A DNA stretch of 21,607 bases from UMGS1002 sp045586785. GTDB lineage: Bacteria; Bacillota; Clostridia; Oscillospirales; CAG-272. The first letter of the stretch is position 1, and every line of letters starts with the position of its first letter. Under the pieces are notes generated by a model. The model saw only the letters and a list, made by a program, of their open reading frames with translations, did no database searches and had not been told where the DNA came from. The stretch spans positions 1 through 21,607 of the forward strand of contig JAZNBA010000084.1 in the NCBI GenBank assembly GCA_045586785.1, read 5' to 3'. Of the stretch, positions 1 to 5,917 are shown one piece after another. Made by a program: the position numbers and the translations under genes.

Positions 1-741
1 AAATTGAGCGCCCAACAGTCGACCCTTTGCCATCAGCGCCCCGCGCTTTTTCATGCGATTCATAAAATGGCTGGGCGCATTTTGGTGGGTAAACACCACC
101 GCTTCGCCGCACAAAGCCCCCGCCTTGGTGCCACCGATGTAAAATACATCGCACAGCCTGGCGATATCCCCCAAGGTAACATCTGTATGGCGGCTCATGA
201 GACCATAGGCAAGCCGCGCGCCGTCCATAAACAAGGACATATTGTATTCCTTGCACACCGCGCTCAGCGCTTCCAGCTCCTTTTGGGAGTAAAGCGCGCC
301 GTATTCCGTTGGATGGGAGATATACACCATGCCCGGATAAACCAAATGCTCAATGGCTTCATCCGCATAAAAGTTTTTCATGTATGCGCGCACATCTGCC
401 GCATTCAGCTTTCCCTGCTCCTGAGGCATGGGGATAATCTTATGTCCGCCGTATTCCACAGCCCCCGCTTCATGGACATGGATATGACCGGTGCTTGGGG
501 AAATAACCCCCTCAAATTCTTGGAGCATGGAATTAATCACCAGCGCATTGGTTTGGGTGCCGCCTCCTAAGAAATACACCTGCGCTTCCGGACACTGACA
601 GGTATCCTTGATTTTCTGCGCCGCAGAAAGGCAATATTCATCCAAGCCATAGCCGGTTTGCACCGCGTTGTTGGTATCAATCAGCCGTTGCAGCACCTTG
701 GGGTGCGCGCCGGTAATATAATCGCTTTCAAATGAGAGCAT
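1..741 (-). CDS. ltaE: Low-specificity L-threonine aldolase, 5' part (runs off window)
   Basis: Reading the minus strand from an ATG at 741 gives 247 codons with no stop before the window edge, so the gene is truncated by the window and not broken. The product begins MLSFESDYITGAHPKVLQRL and belongs to the beta-eliminating lyase/threonine aldolase family (fold-type I PLP enzymes), which cleave L-threonine or allo-threonine to glycine and acetaldehyde in the cytosol. Visible motifs are the phosphate-binding GGGTQTN stretch, FMDGARLAYGL (the Asp that contacts the PLP ring nitrogen) and YIGGTKAGALCGEA, where the Lys is the expected Schiff-base residue. A GAGGAAG ribosome site lies about six bases upstream and a good promoter precedes it. 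The C-terminal third is missing. By eye this gene is more GC-rich than the genes to its right. Confidence 0.9.
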   Translation of the reverse strand, partial: MLSFESDYITGAHPKVLQRLIDTNNAVQTGYGLDEYCLSAAQKIKDTCQCPEAQVYFLGGGTQTNALVINSMLQEFEGVISPSTGHIHVHEAGAVEYGGHKIIPMPQEQGKLNAADVRAYMKNFYADEAIEHLVYPGMVYISHPTEYGALYSQKELEALSAVCKEYNMSLFMDGARLAYGLMSRHTDVTLGDIARLCDVFYIGGTKAGALCGEAVVFTHQNAPSHFMNRMKKRGALMAKGRLLGAQF

Positions 742-773
742 GGCGGTCTTCCTCGTTTCGTTTGGTTTTCTAC

Positions 774-802
774 ATTATAACACACATTTGATTGCTTTTC
801 AA
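774..802 (-). promoter_or_regulatory. Sigma-A promoter of the threonine aldolase gene
   Basis: On the minus strand TTGAAA (797-802) and TATAAT (774-779) are separated by exactly 17 bases. The predicted start of transcription is near 767, about 25 bases before the GAGGAAG ribosome site at 748-754. Confidence 0.7.
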
Positions 803-836
803 TAGGATATGAAGAATGACGAATAAAAAGGATAAA

Positions 837-876
837 TTTTTGCAACCTTTTTTGCAAAAACACTTGCTTTTTGCAA
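837..876 (+). repeat. Three TTTTTGCAA direct repeats upstream of the tRNA-Ser promoter
   Basis: The nonamer TTTTTGCAA occurs at 837-845, 849-857 and 868-876. The middle copy is part of a 12-base perfect palindrome at 849-860, and the third copy sits in the spacer of the tRNA promoter. A T-rich upstream element for RNA polymerase or a protein-binding site is possible. Function is inferred only from position. Confidence 0.4.
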
Positions 877-892
877 AGTTTTATGCTATAAT
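864..892 (+). promoter_or_regulatory. Sigma-A promoter of tRNA-Ser(CGA)
   Basis: TTGCTT (864-869) and a perfect TATAAT (887-892) are separated by 17 bases. The predicted start near 899 leaves a short leader before the tRNA at 927. Confidence 0.75.
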
Positions 893-898
893 AGTTGC

Positions 899-916
899 GT
901 TCGCAAGATTGCGAAC
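899..916 (+). repeat. Perfect inverted repeat in the tRNA-Ser leader
   Basis: GTTCGCAA (899-906) and TTGCGAAC (909-916) are perfect reverse complements with a two-base gap. They begin at the predicted transcription start. The site could be an operator, or an RNA hairpin once rearranged to leave a loop. Confidence 0.5.
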
Positions 917-926
917 ACATGAATAT

Positions 927-1015
927 GGAAGCGTATCGAAGTGGTCATAACGGGACTGACTCGAAATCAGTTGTACCTCACGGTACCGTGGGTTCGAATC
1001 CCACCGCTTCCGCCA
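927..1015 (+). tRNA. tRNA-Ser (anticodon CGA)
   Basis: This is an 89-base type II tRNA. The acceptor arms GGAAGCG (927-933) and CGCTTCC pair perfectly and are followed by discriminator G and an encoded CCA (1013-1015). The anticodon stem ACTGA/TCAGT surrounds loop CTCGAAA with anticodon CGA at 962-964, which reads UCG serine codons. A long variable arm (around TACCTCACGGTA) and the T arm GTGGG-TTCGAAT-CCCAC are clear. The long variable arm and the D arm with GAAGTGGTCATAACGG are characteristic of serine tRNAs. Confidence 0.97.
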
Positions 1016-1024
1016 GAAAAGGAC

Positions 1025-1050
1025 AGATTCCGAGAGGAATCTGACGTTTT
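1025..1050 (+). terminator. Possible intrinsic terminator of tRNA-Ser
   Basis: AGATTCC (1025-1031) and GGAATCT (1036-1042) form a 7-bp stem with a GAGA loop ten bases after the tRNA end. GACGTTTT follows. The short T run is offset by four bases, so termination efficiency is uncertain. Confidence 0.45.
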
Positions 1051-1053
1051 CAG

Positions 1054-1221
1054 TTATATTCGCCTTACGGCGAGTTATATGCACCTTCGGTGCGTGATAT
1101 TTGCTTCGCAAGTTATATGCCTGCGGGCGTTAGGGGCGAATATAATATCACTGAAACCGTAGGTTTCAATATCACATTTTGCGTAGCAAAATATATCACT
1201 CCGTCGAAGACGGAATATCAC
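1054..1221. repeat. Array of seven small hairpins in two opposed orientations
   Basis: The 310-base gap between the tRNA and ribF contains no credible gene. It holds hairpins with stems TCGCC/GGCGA (1060-1073, loop TTAC), GCACC/GGTGC (1081-1093, loop TTC), TTGC/GCAA (1101-1111, loop TTC), GCC/GGC (1119-1128, loop TGCG), TGAAACC/GGTTTCA (1152-1168, loop GTA), ATTTTGC/GCAAAAT (1176-1192, loop GTA) and TCCGTC/GACGGA (1200-1214, loop GAA). The first four are each flanked by AT on the left and GT on the right, most joined by GT(T/G)ATAT. The last three are flanked by AC and AT and joined by ATATCAC, the reverse complement of the first pattern. Stem sequences differ from unit to unit while linkers and loops are conserved. 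It does not match CRISPR architecture. Function is unknown. Confidence 0.85.
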
Positions 1222-1297
1222 TCAAAACGAACGGTTATGTAAGAGTTCGAATTCATATGCAAAAACAGCAAAAATATCTTTTTCGTAGCCCATAGAC

Positions 1298-1334
1298 AAA
1301 AAATAAACGATGCCAAAGGCATCGTTTATTTTTT
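1298..1334. terminator. Bidirectional terminator overlapping the ribF stop codon
   Basis: A perfect 17-bp inverted repeat (1298-1314 and 1318-1334) surrounds a three-base loop. It has six A at one end and six T at the other, so it is a canonical intrinsic terminator read from either strand. The ribF TAA stop (1326-1328) lies inside the stem. It ends ireB-ribF transcription and would also stop read-through from the tRNA/hairpin region. Confidence 0.9.
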
Positions 1335-2288
1335 GTTGATAATATTTTCATCGAAATACTGCTTTGCTTGCTCTATGTTGTGCATGACCACCTGTGTGAG
1401 CTGCTCGGGAGAGTCAAATTTGCGCTCCGGGCGCAAAAACTTATACAGACGGGTTTTTATGTTCTTGCCGTAAAGGTCGCCCGAGAAGCCGATTATATGG
1501 GTCTCACACACAACGTCGGCGCCGTCACCGAAGGTTGGGTGCGTTCCGATGTTTGAAACGGCAGGAAACAGAACACCGTCGATATCACAGCTGCTGGCGT
1601 AAACACCGCGAGCTGGAATGAGGTGACCTGCCTTGAAATTTTGATTGAGCGTTGCAAATCCCAGCTTATTGCCGACGCCGCGGCCGTGATTGACTGTGCC
1701 TTCAATGCTGAAGTGACGACCTAACATTTTGTTTGCGCTTTCAATATTTCCCGATTCAACAGCCGAGCGAATTGCGGTGGAGCTTACGGTTATACCGTCC
1801 AGCGTGACCGGGGACACGGTTACGGAATTTCCGTTCATAAGCTGTGACAGCGTGTCGTGATCTCCCGCACCGCCTGCACCGAAGCGGAAATTAAAGCCGC
1901 AAACTGTCATAACACAGCCGCACTGCTCCTTGAGTATGTCCGACACAAATTCGGAAGGTGTCATATTGCGCACATCCTCAAAGTCCAAAGTTATGGAAAC
2001 ATCAAGTCCCATTCCGAAAAAAAGATTGTTTTTCTCGTCGGTGTCGGTTATGCGCGGTGTAGGTGTGCGCGAGAGCGAACGGTGGGTAAGCTCGCGGAAG
2101 GTAACTGCACCGCAAATTATGTCAGGATGCGTCTGCTTTAACAGTTGCTTTTGTGCCAGCGCTTGGGTAAGCAGTGCCCGGTGTCCTATATGCACACCGT
2201 CGAAGTTGCCCAGACACAGCACGCATGGCGTTCCGTTTTTCCACTCAATACCGCTGCGAGCCGCTACTTCAAGAGTCTTTTTGTTCAT
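1326..2288 (-). CDS. ribF: Bifunctional riboflavin kinase / FAD synthetase
   Basis: This cytosolic enzyme phosphorylates riboflavin to FMN and then adenylylates FMN to FAD. The N-terminal nucleotidyltransferase domain shows LGNFDGVHIGHR (the HIGH-type motif), a TDTDEKNNLFFGMG stretch and CGFNFRFG. The C-terminal flavokinase domain starts at about residue 185 with GTVNHGRGVGNKLGFATLN, followed by SNIGTHPTFG and LYGKNIKTRLYKFLRPERKF. The usual flavokinase PTAN motif reads ATLN here, keeping Thr and Asn. The chosen ATG at 2288 gives 320 residues, the normal family length. A TTG at 2312 in the same frame would add eight residues, and neither start has a clear ribosome site. The start overlaps the end of ireB by 20 bases, suggesting translational coupling. 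Confidence 0.93.
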   Translation of the reverse strand: MNKKTLEVAARSGIEWKNGTPCVLCLGNFDGVHIGHRALLTQALAQKQLLKQTHPDIICGAVTFRELTHRSLSRTPTPRITDTDEKNNLFFGMGLDVSITLDFEDVRNMTPSEFVSDILKEQCGCVMTVCGFNFRFGAGGAGDHDTLSQLMNGNSVTVSPVTLDGITVSSTAIRSAVESGNIESANKMLGRHFSIEGTVNHGRGVGNKLGFATLNQNFKAGHLIPARGVYASSCDIDGVLFPAVSNIGTHPTFGDGADVVCETHIIGFSGDLYGKNIKTRLYKFLRPERKFDSPEQLTQVVMHNIEQAKQYFDENIINKK

Positions 2289-2547
2289 CGATGCCAAGAT
2301 AGCTGCGAACAAGCTCGCTGAGCAGGGTATCGCGGTCTACTCTGCGGATAAGACCGCGAGCGTTATTATAATTGGTGATATACGTGGGGTCCTCGGAAAG
2401 AATATAACCCACGATCTGATTTATCGGATTGTATCCCTTTTCCTCAAGTGCCTCGTAGACCTGCTGTATGATCTCGCGAGTGGGGATATTTTGTTCCTCA
2501 TTTGAGGATGAGGGCTTGAAAATGTTTCTTTTGTCATCTATAACCAT
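2269..2547 (-). CDS. ireB: IreB family regulatory protein (UPF0297)
   Basis: The 92-residue product carries the near-invariant family core: VYEALEEKGYNPINQIVGY, then DPTYITNYNNARGLIRRVDR and LVRSYLG. In Enterococcus faecalis IreB is a substrate of the Ser/Thr kinase IreK and modulates cephalosporin resistance. In other Firmicutes the family (YrzL) is usually encoded beside alaS and ruvX. Here it is first in a two-gene transcript with ribF, a different context. The enterococcal phosphosites are N-terminal threonines, whereas this N-terminus (MVIDDKRNIFKPSSSNEEQ) has no threonine and instead a run of three serines. The ATG at 2547 is preceded by AGAGGT with good spacing. Confidence 0.92.
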   Translation of the reverse strand: MVIDDKRNIFKPSSSNEEQNIPTREIIQQVYEALEEKGYNPINQIVGYILSEDPTYITNYNNARGLIRRVDRDTLLSELVRSYLGIDEQKDS

Positions 2548-2583
2548 GTACTACCTCTTGTTTTGTTGAGAACATTCACAATT

Positions 2584-2612
2584 ATTATATACTATATTGA
2601 CGAGAAATGCAA
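2584..2612 (-). promoter_or_regulatory. Sigma-A promoter of ireB-ribF
   Basis: On the minus strand TTGCAT (2607-2612) and TATAAT (2584-2589) are 17 bases apart. Predicted transcription starts near 2577, about 30 bases before the ireB ATG. Confidence 0.75.
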
Positions 2613-2663
2613 GGGGAAAAGCGCATTTTAATAGCAGCAATGCCATTTCTACGGTATACGGAA

Positions 2664-5600
2664 TTATTTTTTGACAACGGTTATGACGCTTTGTGGGATA
2701 TTTTTATCAATTTTGATCGAACCCGAGGGAATGTATCGCACTACCTTCAGGGCTTGCACTGCCTCGGAGCCATTGATGGTGATCGCGGAACGAGTGGAGA
2801 AGGGCAGTATCAAGTTCAGACTGCCGCCGTTGACTCCGGCGAATGCCAGCGCATCCGCAGTATTGTCAGCGTGAGACAGCATTGCGTTGATCTCACCCGT
2901 GCCGTTGAGATTGAATACGTAATTATACTTGCCCCAATGCGCGCAGTTGAACAGGCTGACTTTACCCGTGAAATCCTGCGCGGTATAAACGGAAGACTTA
3001 TGTACTGATTTGGAGTTTGAGGAGCGTGCGGAAACAAATTGTCCGTTTACCACTGTTGCGGTTACATTGCCTTCAACGTATACGTTCACGTCTGAATAGT
3101 CGATCGCCGTTCCTACGGACATAGCATTTTGCGCGCCGTCAAGCAAAGAAATACCGCGCACCTGGTTGATGGCAAAGTTGTTGTAGAGAACTTGATTTTC
3201 AGATCGTCCGATCACATAGGTGAAGCCCGTGCTATTTGCAACTCGCTCAACGTTGTCCCAATAGTTGCCGTCGCGGTATCGGCCTATCTGCCAGCAGTTG
3301 ACGGTGTAATGGCAGTCGCGTATGATGCCGTTTCGGCTGCCGGCACCCACCTGAATGCCGACGTTGAGACCTACGCTCCAGAGGAATTCCACGTAATGTG
3401 AATCACAGCGGTTAGTTGCAAAGTCGATGCCGTTGTAGGAGGAGGACATACCCACGTCAATGACATAGATATCCTTGTCGTAGCCGCGGATGGTGAACGA
3501 ATATGGGAGAATAGAGCGGCTGTCCTGCTCGTGATATTCGATGGATAGACCTACTATGCCCGAGCCCTCGTGCATTGCGATAAATTCCTTGCCGTCGGGA
3601 TCGTTTTTGCCGAAGTTGGTGTAGATCACCGTTCCTACCTCGCGGTATGGATTGGTGCCATTTTCCCGCCAGGCTTCACCTGCGGGGACAGTATCGAGAA
3701 ACATATCCACGTGTGCCGTGACAGTGCAGCCGCGTAGTTCTACGCCTGCCCACAGATCGATGTGATTGTTGACGTAATAAACACCTGCGGGGAGATAGAC
3801 CATACCGCCGCTTTGTTTGAGATCGTCTATGGCGCGCTGAAGTATGGCGCTGATTTCCTGACCGGAACGTGCGTTATACGGTGCATCGGTTAGATTAATA
3901 AATTTGTCGGAGGCAGGTTTTGTTGTCTTGGCATATTTTGACGTGTCGATTTCCGCCAAGTGCTCCATAGTGTCATCGGTATAAACGTTATACGTGCGAC
4001 CGTTTCCGCTTTTGATCTCGGTATTGACGAAATCGTATGTGGAGGAAGAGTTTGCCGCTATGGCAGATCCTGTAGCGGACGTGATGGTGCAACCGTAGAA
4101 CAGAGCTTTTGGATTGAGTGCGTTGTTAATGACGGCACTGCACCCCGCCGAGCTGAGTTTTACGTTTGTGAAATAAAGGTGAGAGCCTTGGTTTGAGTTG
4201 GATTCTGAGGATGCACCTGATTCGTAGTAAACCGCGGCGGCACCGTCGTTACCTGCAGCGCGCAGCTCACCACCGGTTACTTTGAACCATGACATCTTGC
4301 CGATGTACATGGGGTAATAGCAATCAAGCAGCACGGGATTGAGTATCTGGCCGTTGGCGACGAGATTGCCTGATGTATTTGTTTGAGAAGACGTGAAATA
4401 AAAGCCCTTATAATATCCTTGTATGTGAATATCGGAGAAATAGAAAAAGTCTGCCTGGCCCATGTGTATACCCACAGAGTTGCGAAGCATATATGTGCGC
4501 AGCTGTTGCTCATCGGGGGTGCCGGGCAGACCGCTCTCCAGCCAATAATCGGGCGAGAGATGAAAGTTTTCCAGCTTGCCGATGTCCAGATTGAAGTCGT
4601 TGCAATATCCTACTTCAAGGCAGGTCCCGTAAATATCGCGAAGATATTCAAGTGCCAGCACCGCGCCGCTCTGTATGGCGTCAATTCCTCGGTAGGCGTT
4701 GACGAAGGTTACGTTGCGCACGGTCAGGCCGTTGATATGATTTTGGTTGATAGCAGCAGGATAGGGAATTACCTTGCCGTCTTCAAGTGTTTGCTCGGGA
4801 TACCAGAATGCAATGTTTTGAACAGAGCTGTGAGGACCGCAAATAATCGCCGCTTTGGCGCGGTCTACCTCACCCTTGCCGCCGTAGATGCAAAGCACCG
4901 TGCCCTGAGCCGTGCCCGGCTTCAGCTCGCCTGCCAGTGTGACAAGTGCGGGCAGGTTGAGTGAACCGTTCAGACGATAGTAACCCTCGGGCGCAAATAC
5001 AGTACCGCCGCCCATGGCTTCGACCGCCGCGATAGCCGCCTGGAACGCGGCGGTATCGTCGTGCTTACCGTCACCTACTGCGCCGTATGCAAGCACGTTG
5101 ACGTCGGCAACGATATCGTAAAGTGTGTCGTATTTGCTTATTATTCGTCCTGTCCGTGTGTCGGTAGGGACGGTAAACGAGGGCTTTGCCACCTGCAGTT
5201 CGCCGTCAGGCATTACGGGTACGGCATTATCAACCGTTCCATCGGGGATATAGTCGATAGGTATGTTTTCGCCGGTATATTCAAGCAAAAATTCGTTGAC
5301 CGCTTGTGCCAGATATTTGTCACTTAAAGCGACAATGACTATACGTTTGTTTACTTGCTTTATCATATAGGGGTTATCCTGAGAAAGCTGCTTTACTACG
5401 GAGGCCGTCTCATCGCGGTTGGTGTTGCCGATGAGTATTTCATAGCGGTCCGGAATACCTTGATTTGTGATCAGGTCGGTACCGGTAAAAAATGTTTTGC
5501 CTGATACGTCGCGGAGCGTTTCAGCGACGGCGATCATAGCTGAATTTTCAGTCATTCCGCTCTCGTCGGGCTTTATGATATAGTACAGCGGCTTGTTGTC

Positions 5601-5783
5601 TTTGATAAGCTCAGGCCAACGCGGCTCGGTATTGACGTTCGATGGTAGCGTAGTGTCAGGGGCGAGCGTTGTTTCCGATTCTGTATTTTGAGTGGTATCT
5701 CCGGTGCTGCCGTTATTGCATGCAAACAGCAGAGGCAACACAAATATCAGTATAAATATTAATATCAAATATCGTTTTTTCAT
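2664..5783 (-). CDS. Secreted lipoprotein with two pectate-lyase-like beta-helix regions
   Basis: The 1039-residue protein begins with a lipoprotein signal peptide: MKKR, a hydrophobic stretch, and lipobox LFAC with the lipidated Cys at residue 22. A Thr/Ser-rich linker follows to about residue 52. Residues 55-190 contain YEILIGNTNRDET and resemble the alpha/beta accessory domain often seen at the start of clostridial polysaccharide-active proteins (tentative). A first pectate-lyase-3 type region starts near 226 (DVNVLAYGAVGDGKHDDTAA, then GGGTVFAPEGYYRLNG). A second starts near 628 (INLTDAPYNARSGQEISAIL, then GGMVYLPAGVYYVNNHIDL). Both should form right-handed parallel beta-helices. No substrate or catalytic triad can be assigned from sequence, so polysaccharide binding or cleavage is inference. 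The gene is monocistronic, has ribosome site AAGGA and its own promoter, and I see no convincing terminator behind it. Confidence 0.85.
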   Translation of the reverse strand: MKKRYLILIFILIFVLPLLFACNNGSTGDTTQNTESETTLAPDTTLPSNVNTEPRWPELIKDNKPLYYIIKPDESGMTENSAMIAVAETLRDVSGKTFFTGTDLITNQGIPDRYEILIGNTNRDETASVVKQLSQDNPYMIKQVNKRIVIVALSDKYLAQAVNEFLLEYTGENIPIDYIPDGTVDNAVPVMPDGELQVAKPSFTVPTDTRTGRIISKYDTLYDIVADVNVLAYGAVGDGKHDDTAAFQAAIAAVEAMGGGTVFAPEGYYRLNGSLNLPALVTLAGELKPGTAQGTVLCIYGGKGEVDRAKAAIICGPHSSVQNIAFWYPEQTLEDGKVIPYPAAINQNHINGLTVRNVTFVNAYRGIDAIQSGAVLALEYLRDIYGTCLEVGYCNDFNLDIGKLENFHLSPDYWLESGLPGTPDEQQLRTYMLRNSVGIHMGQADFFYFSDIHIQGYYKGFYFTSSQTNTSGNLVANGQILNPVLLDCYYPMYIGKMSWFKVTGGELRAAGNDGAAAVYYESGASSESNSNQGSHLYFTNVKLSSAGCSAVINNALNPKALFYGCTITSATGSAIAANSSSTYDFVNTEIKSGNGRTYNVYTDDTMEHLAEIDTSKYAKTTKPASDKFINLTDAPYNARSGQEISAILQRAIDDLKQSGGMVYLPAGVYYVNNHIDLWAGVELRGCTVTAHVDMFLDTVPAGEAWRENGTNPYREVGTVIYTNFGKNDPDGKEFIAMHEGSGIVGLSIEYHEQDSRSILPYSFTIRGYDKDIYVIDVGMSSSYNGIDFATNRCDSHYVEFLWSVGLNVGIQVGAGSRNGIIRDCHYTVNCWQIGRYRDGNYWDNVERVANSTGFTYVIGRSENQVLYNNFAINQVRGISLLDGAQNAMSVGTAIDYSDVNVYVEGNVTATVVNGQFVSARSSNSKSVHKSSVYTAQDFTGKVSLFNCAHWGKYNYVFNLNGTGEINAMLSHADNTADALAFAGVNGGSLNLILPFSTRSAITINGSEAVQALKVVRYIPSGSIKIDKNIPQSVITVVKK

Positions 5784-5824
5784 GGCAGGTCCTTCTTTGT
5801 TTTTTACTTATTATGTTAATATTT

Positions 5825-5853
5825 ATTATACTAATATTTTTGAGAAATTTCAA
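5825..5853 (-). promoter_or_regulatory. Sigma-A promoter of the beta-helix lipoprotein gene
   Basis: On the minus strand TTGAAA (5848-5853) and TATAAT (5825-5830) are 17 bases apart. The leader is about 35 bases, ending in AAGGA before the ATG at 5783. Confidence 0.75.
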
Positions 5854-5886
5854 GGAATTGTTTAAAAACAGTCACTAAATAATAAA

Positions 5887-5909
5887 GAGGTGAGCTAACG
5901 GCTCACCTC
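5887..5909 (-). terminator. Intrinsic terminator of the Gld-like ABC cluster
   Basis: GAGGTGAGC (5887-5895) pairs perfectly with GCTCACCTC (5901-5909) around a five-base loop. On the minus strand a T-rich tail (TTTATTATTT) follows. It lies nine bases beyond the stop of the last gene of the cluster and separates the cluster from the lipoprotein gene. Confidence 0.85.
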
Positions 5910-5917
5910 AACAAAAA

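Noticed and set aside
4..570. Open frame of 188 codons on the plus strand
   Set aside because: It is antisense to the threonine aldolase gene, whose minus-strand frame shows clear family motifs including the PLP lysine.
881..1111. 76-codon minus-strand frame containing KRWDSNPRYREVQ
   Set aside because: It is antisense translation of tRNA-Ser, a frequent false prediction. The tRNA structure explains the sequence.
1054..1221. CRISPR array
   Set aside because: Units are 17-24 bases with self-complementary variable parts and 5-8 base linkers, with opposite orientations. There are no long identical repeats, no spacers of regular length and no cas genes.
1225..1297. Possible attachment-site remnant: GTTCGAAT at 1245-1252 resembles the T loop of the tRNA
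   Set aside because: Only these eight bases match the tRNA 3' end and no integrase or element genes are visible between the two sites.
2613..2663. Terminator for the beta-helix lipoprotein gene
   Set aside because: The best candidate is a 5-bp stem with a 12-base loop and a short T run; too weak to call.
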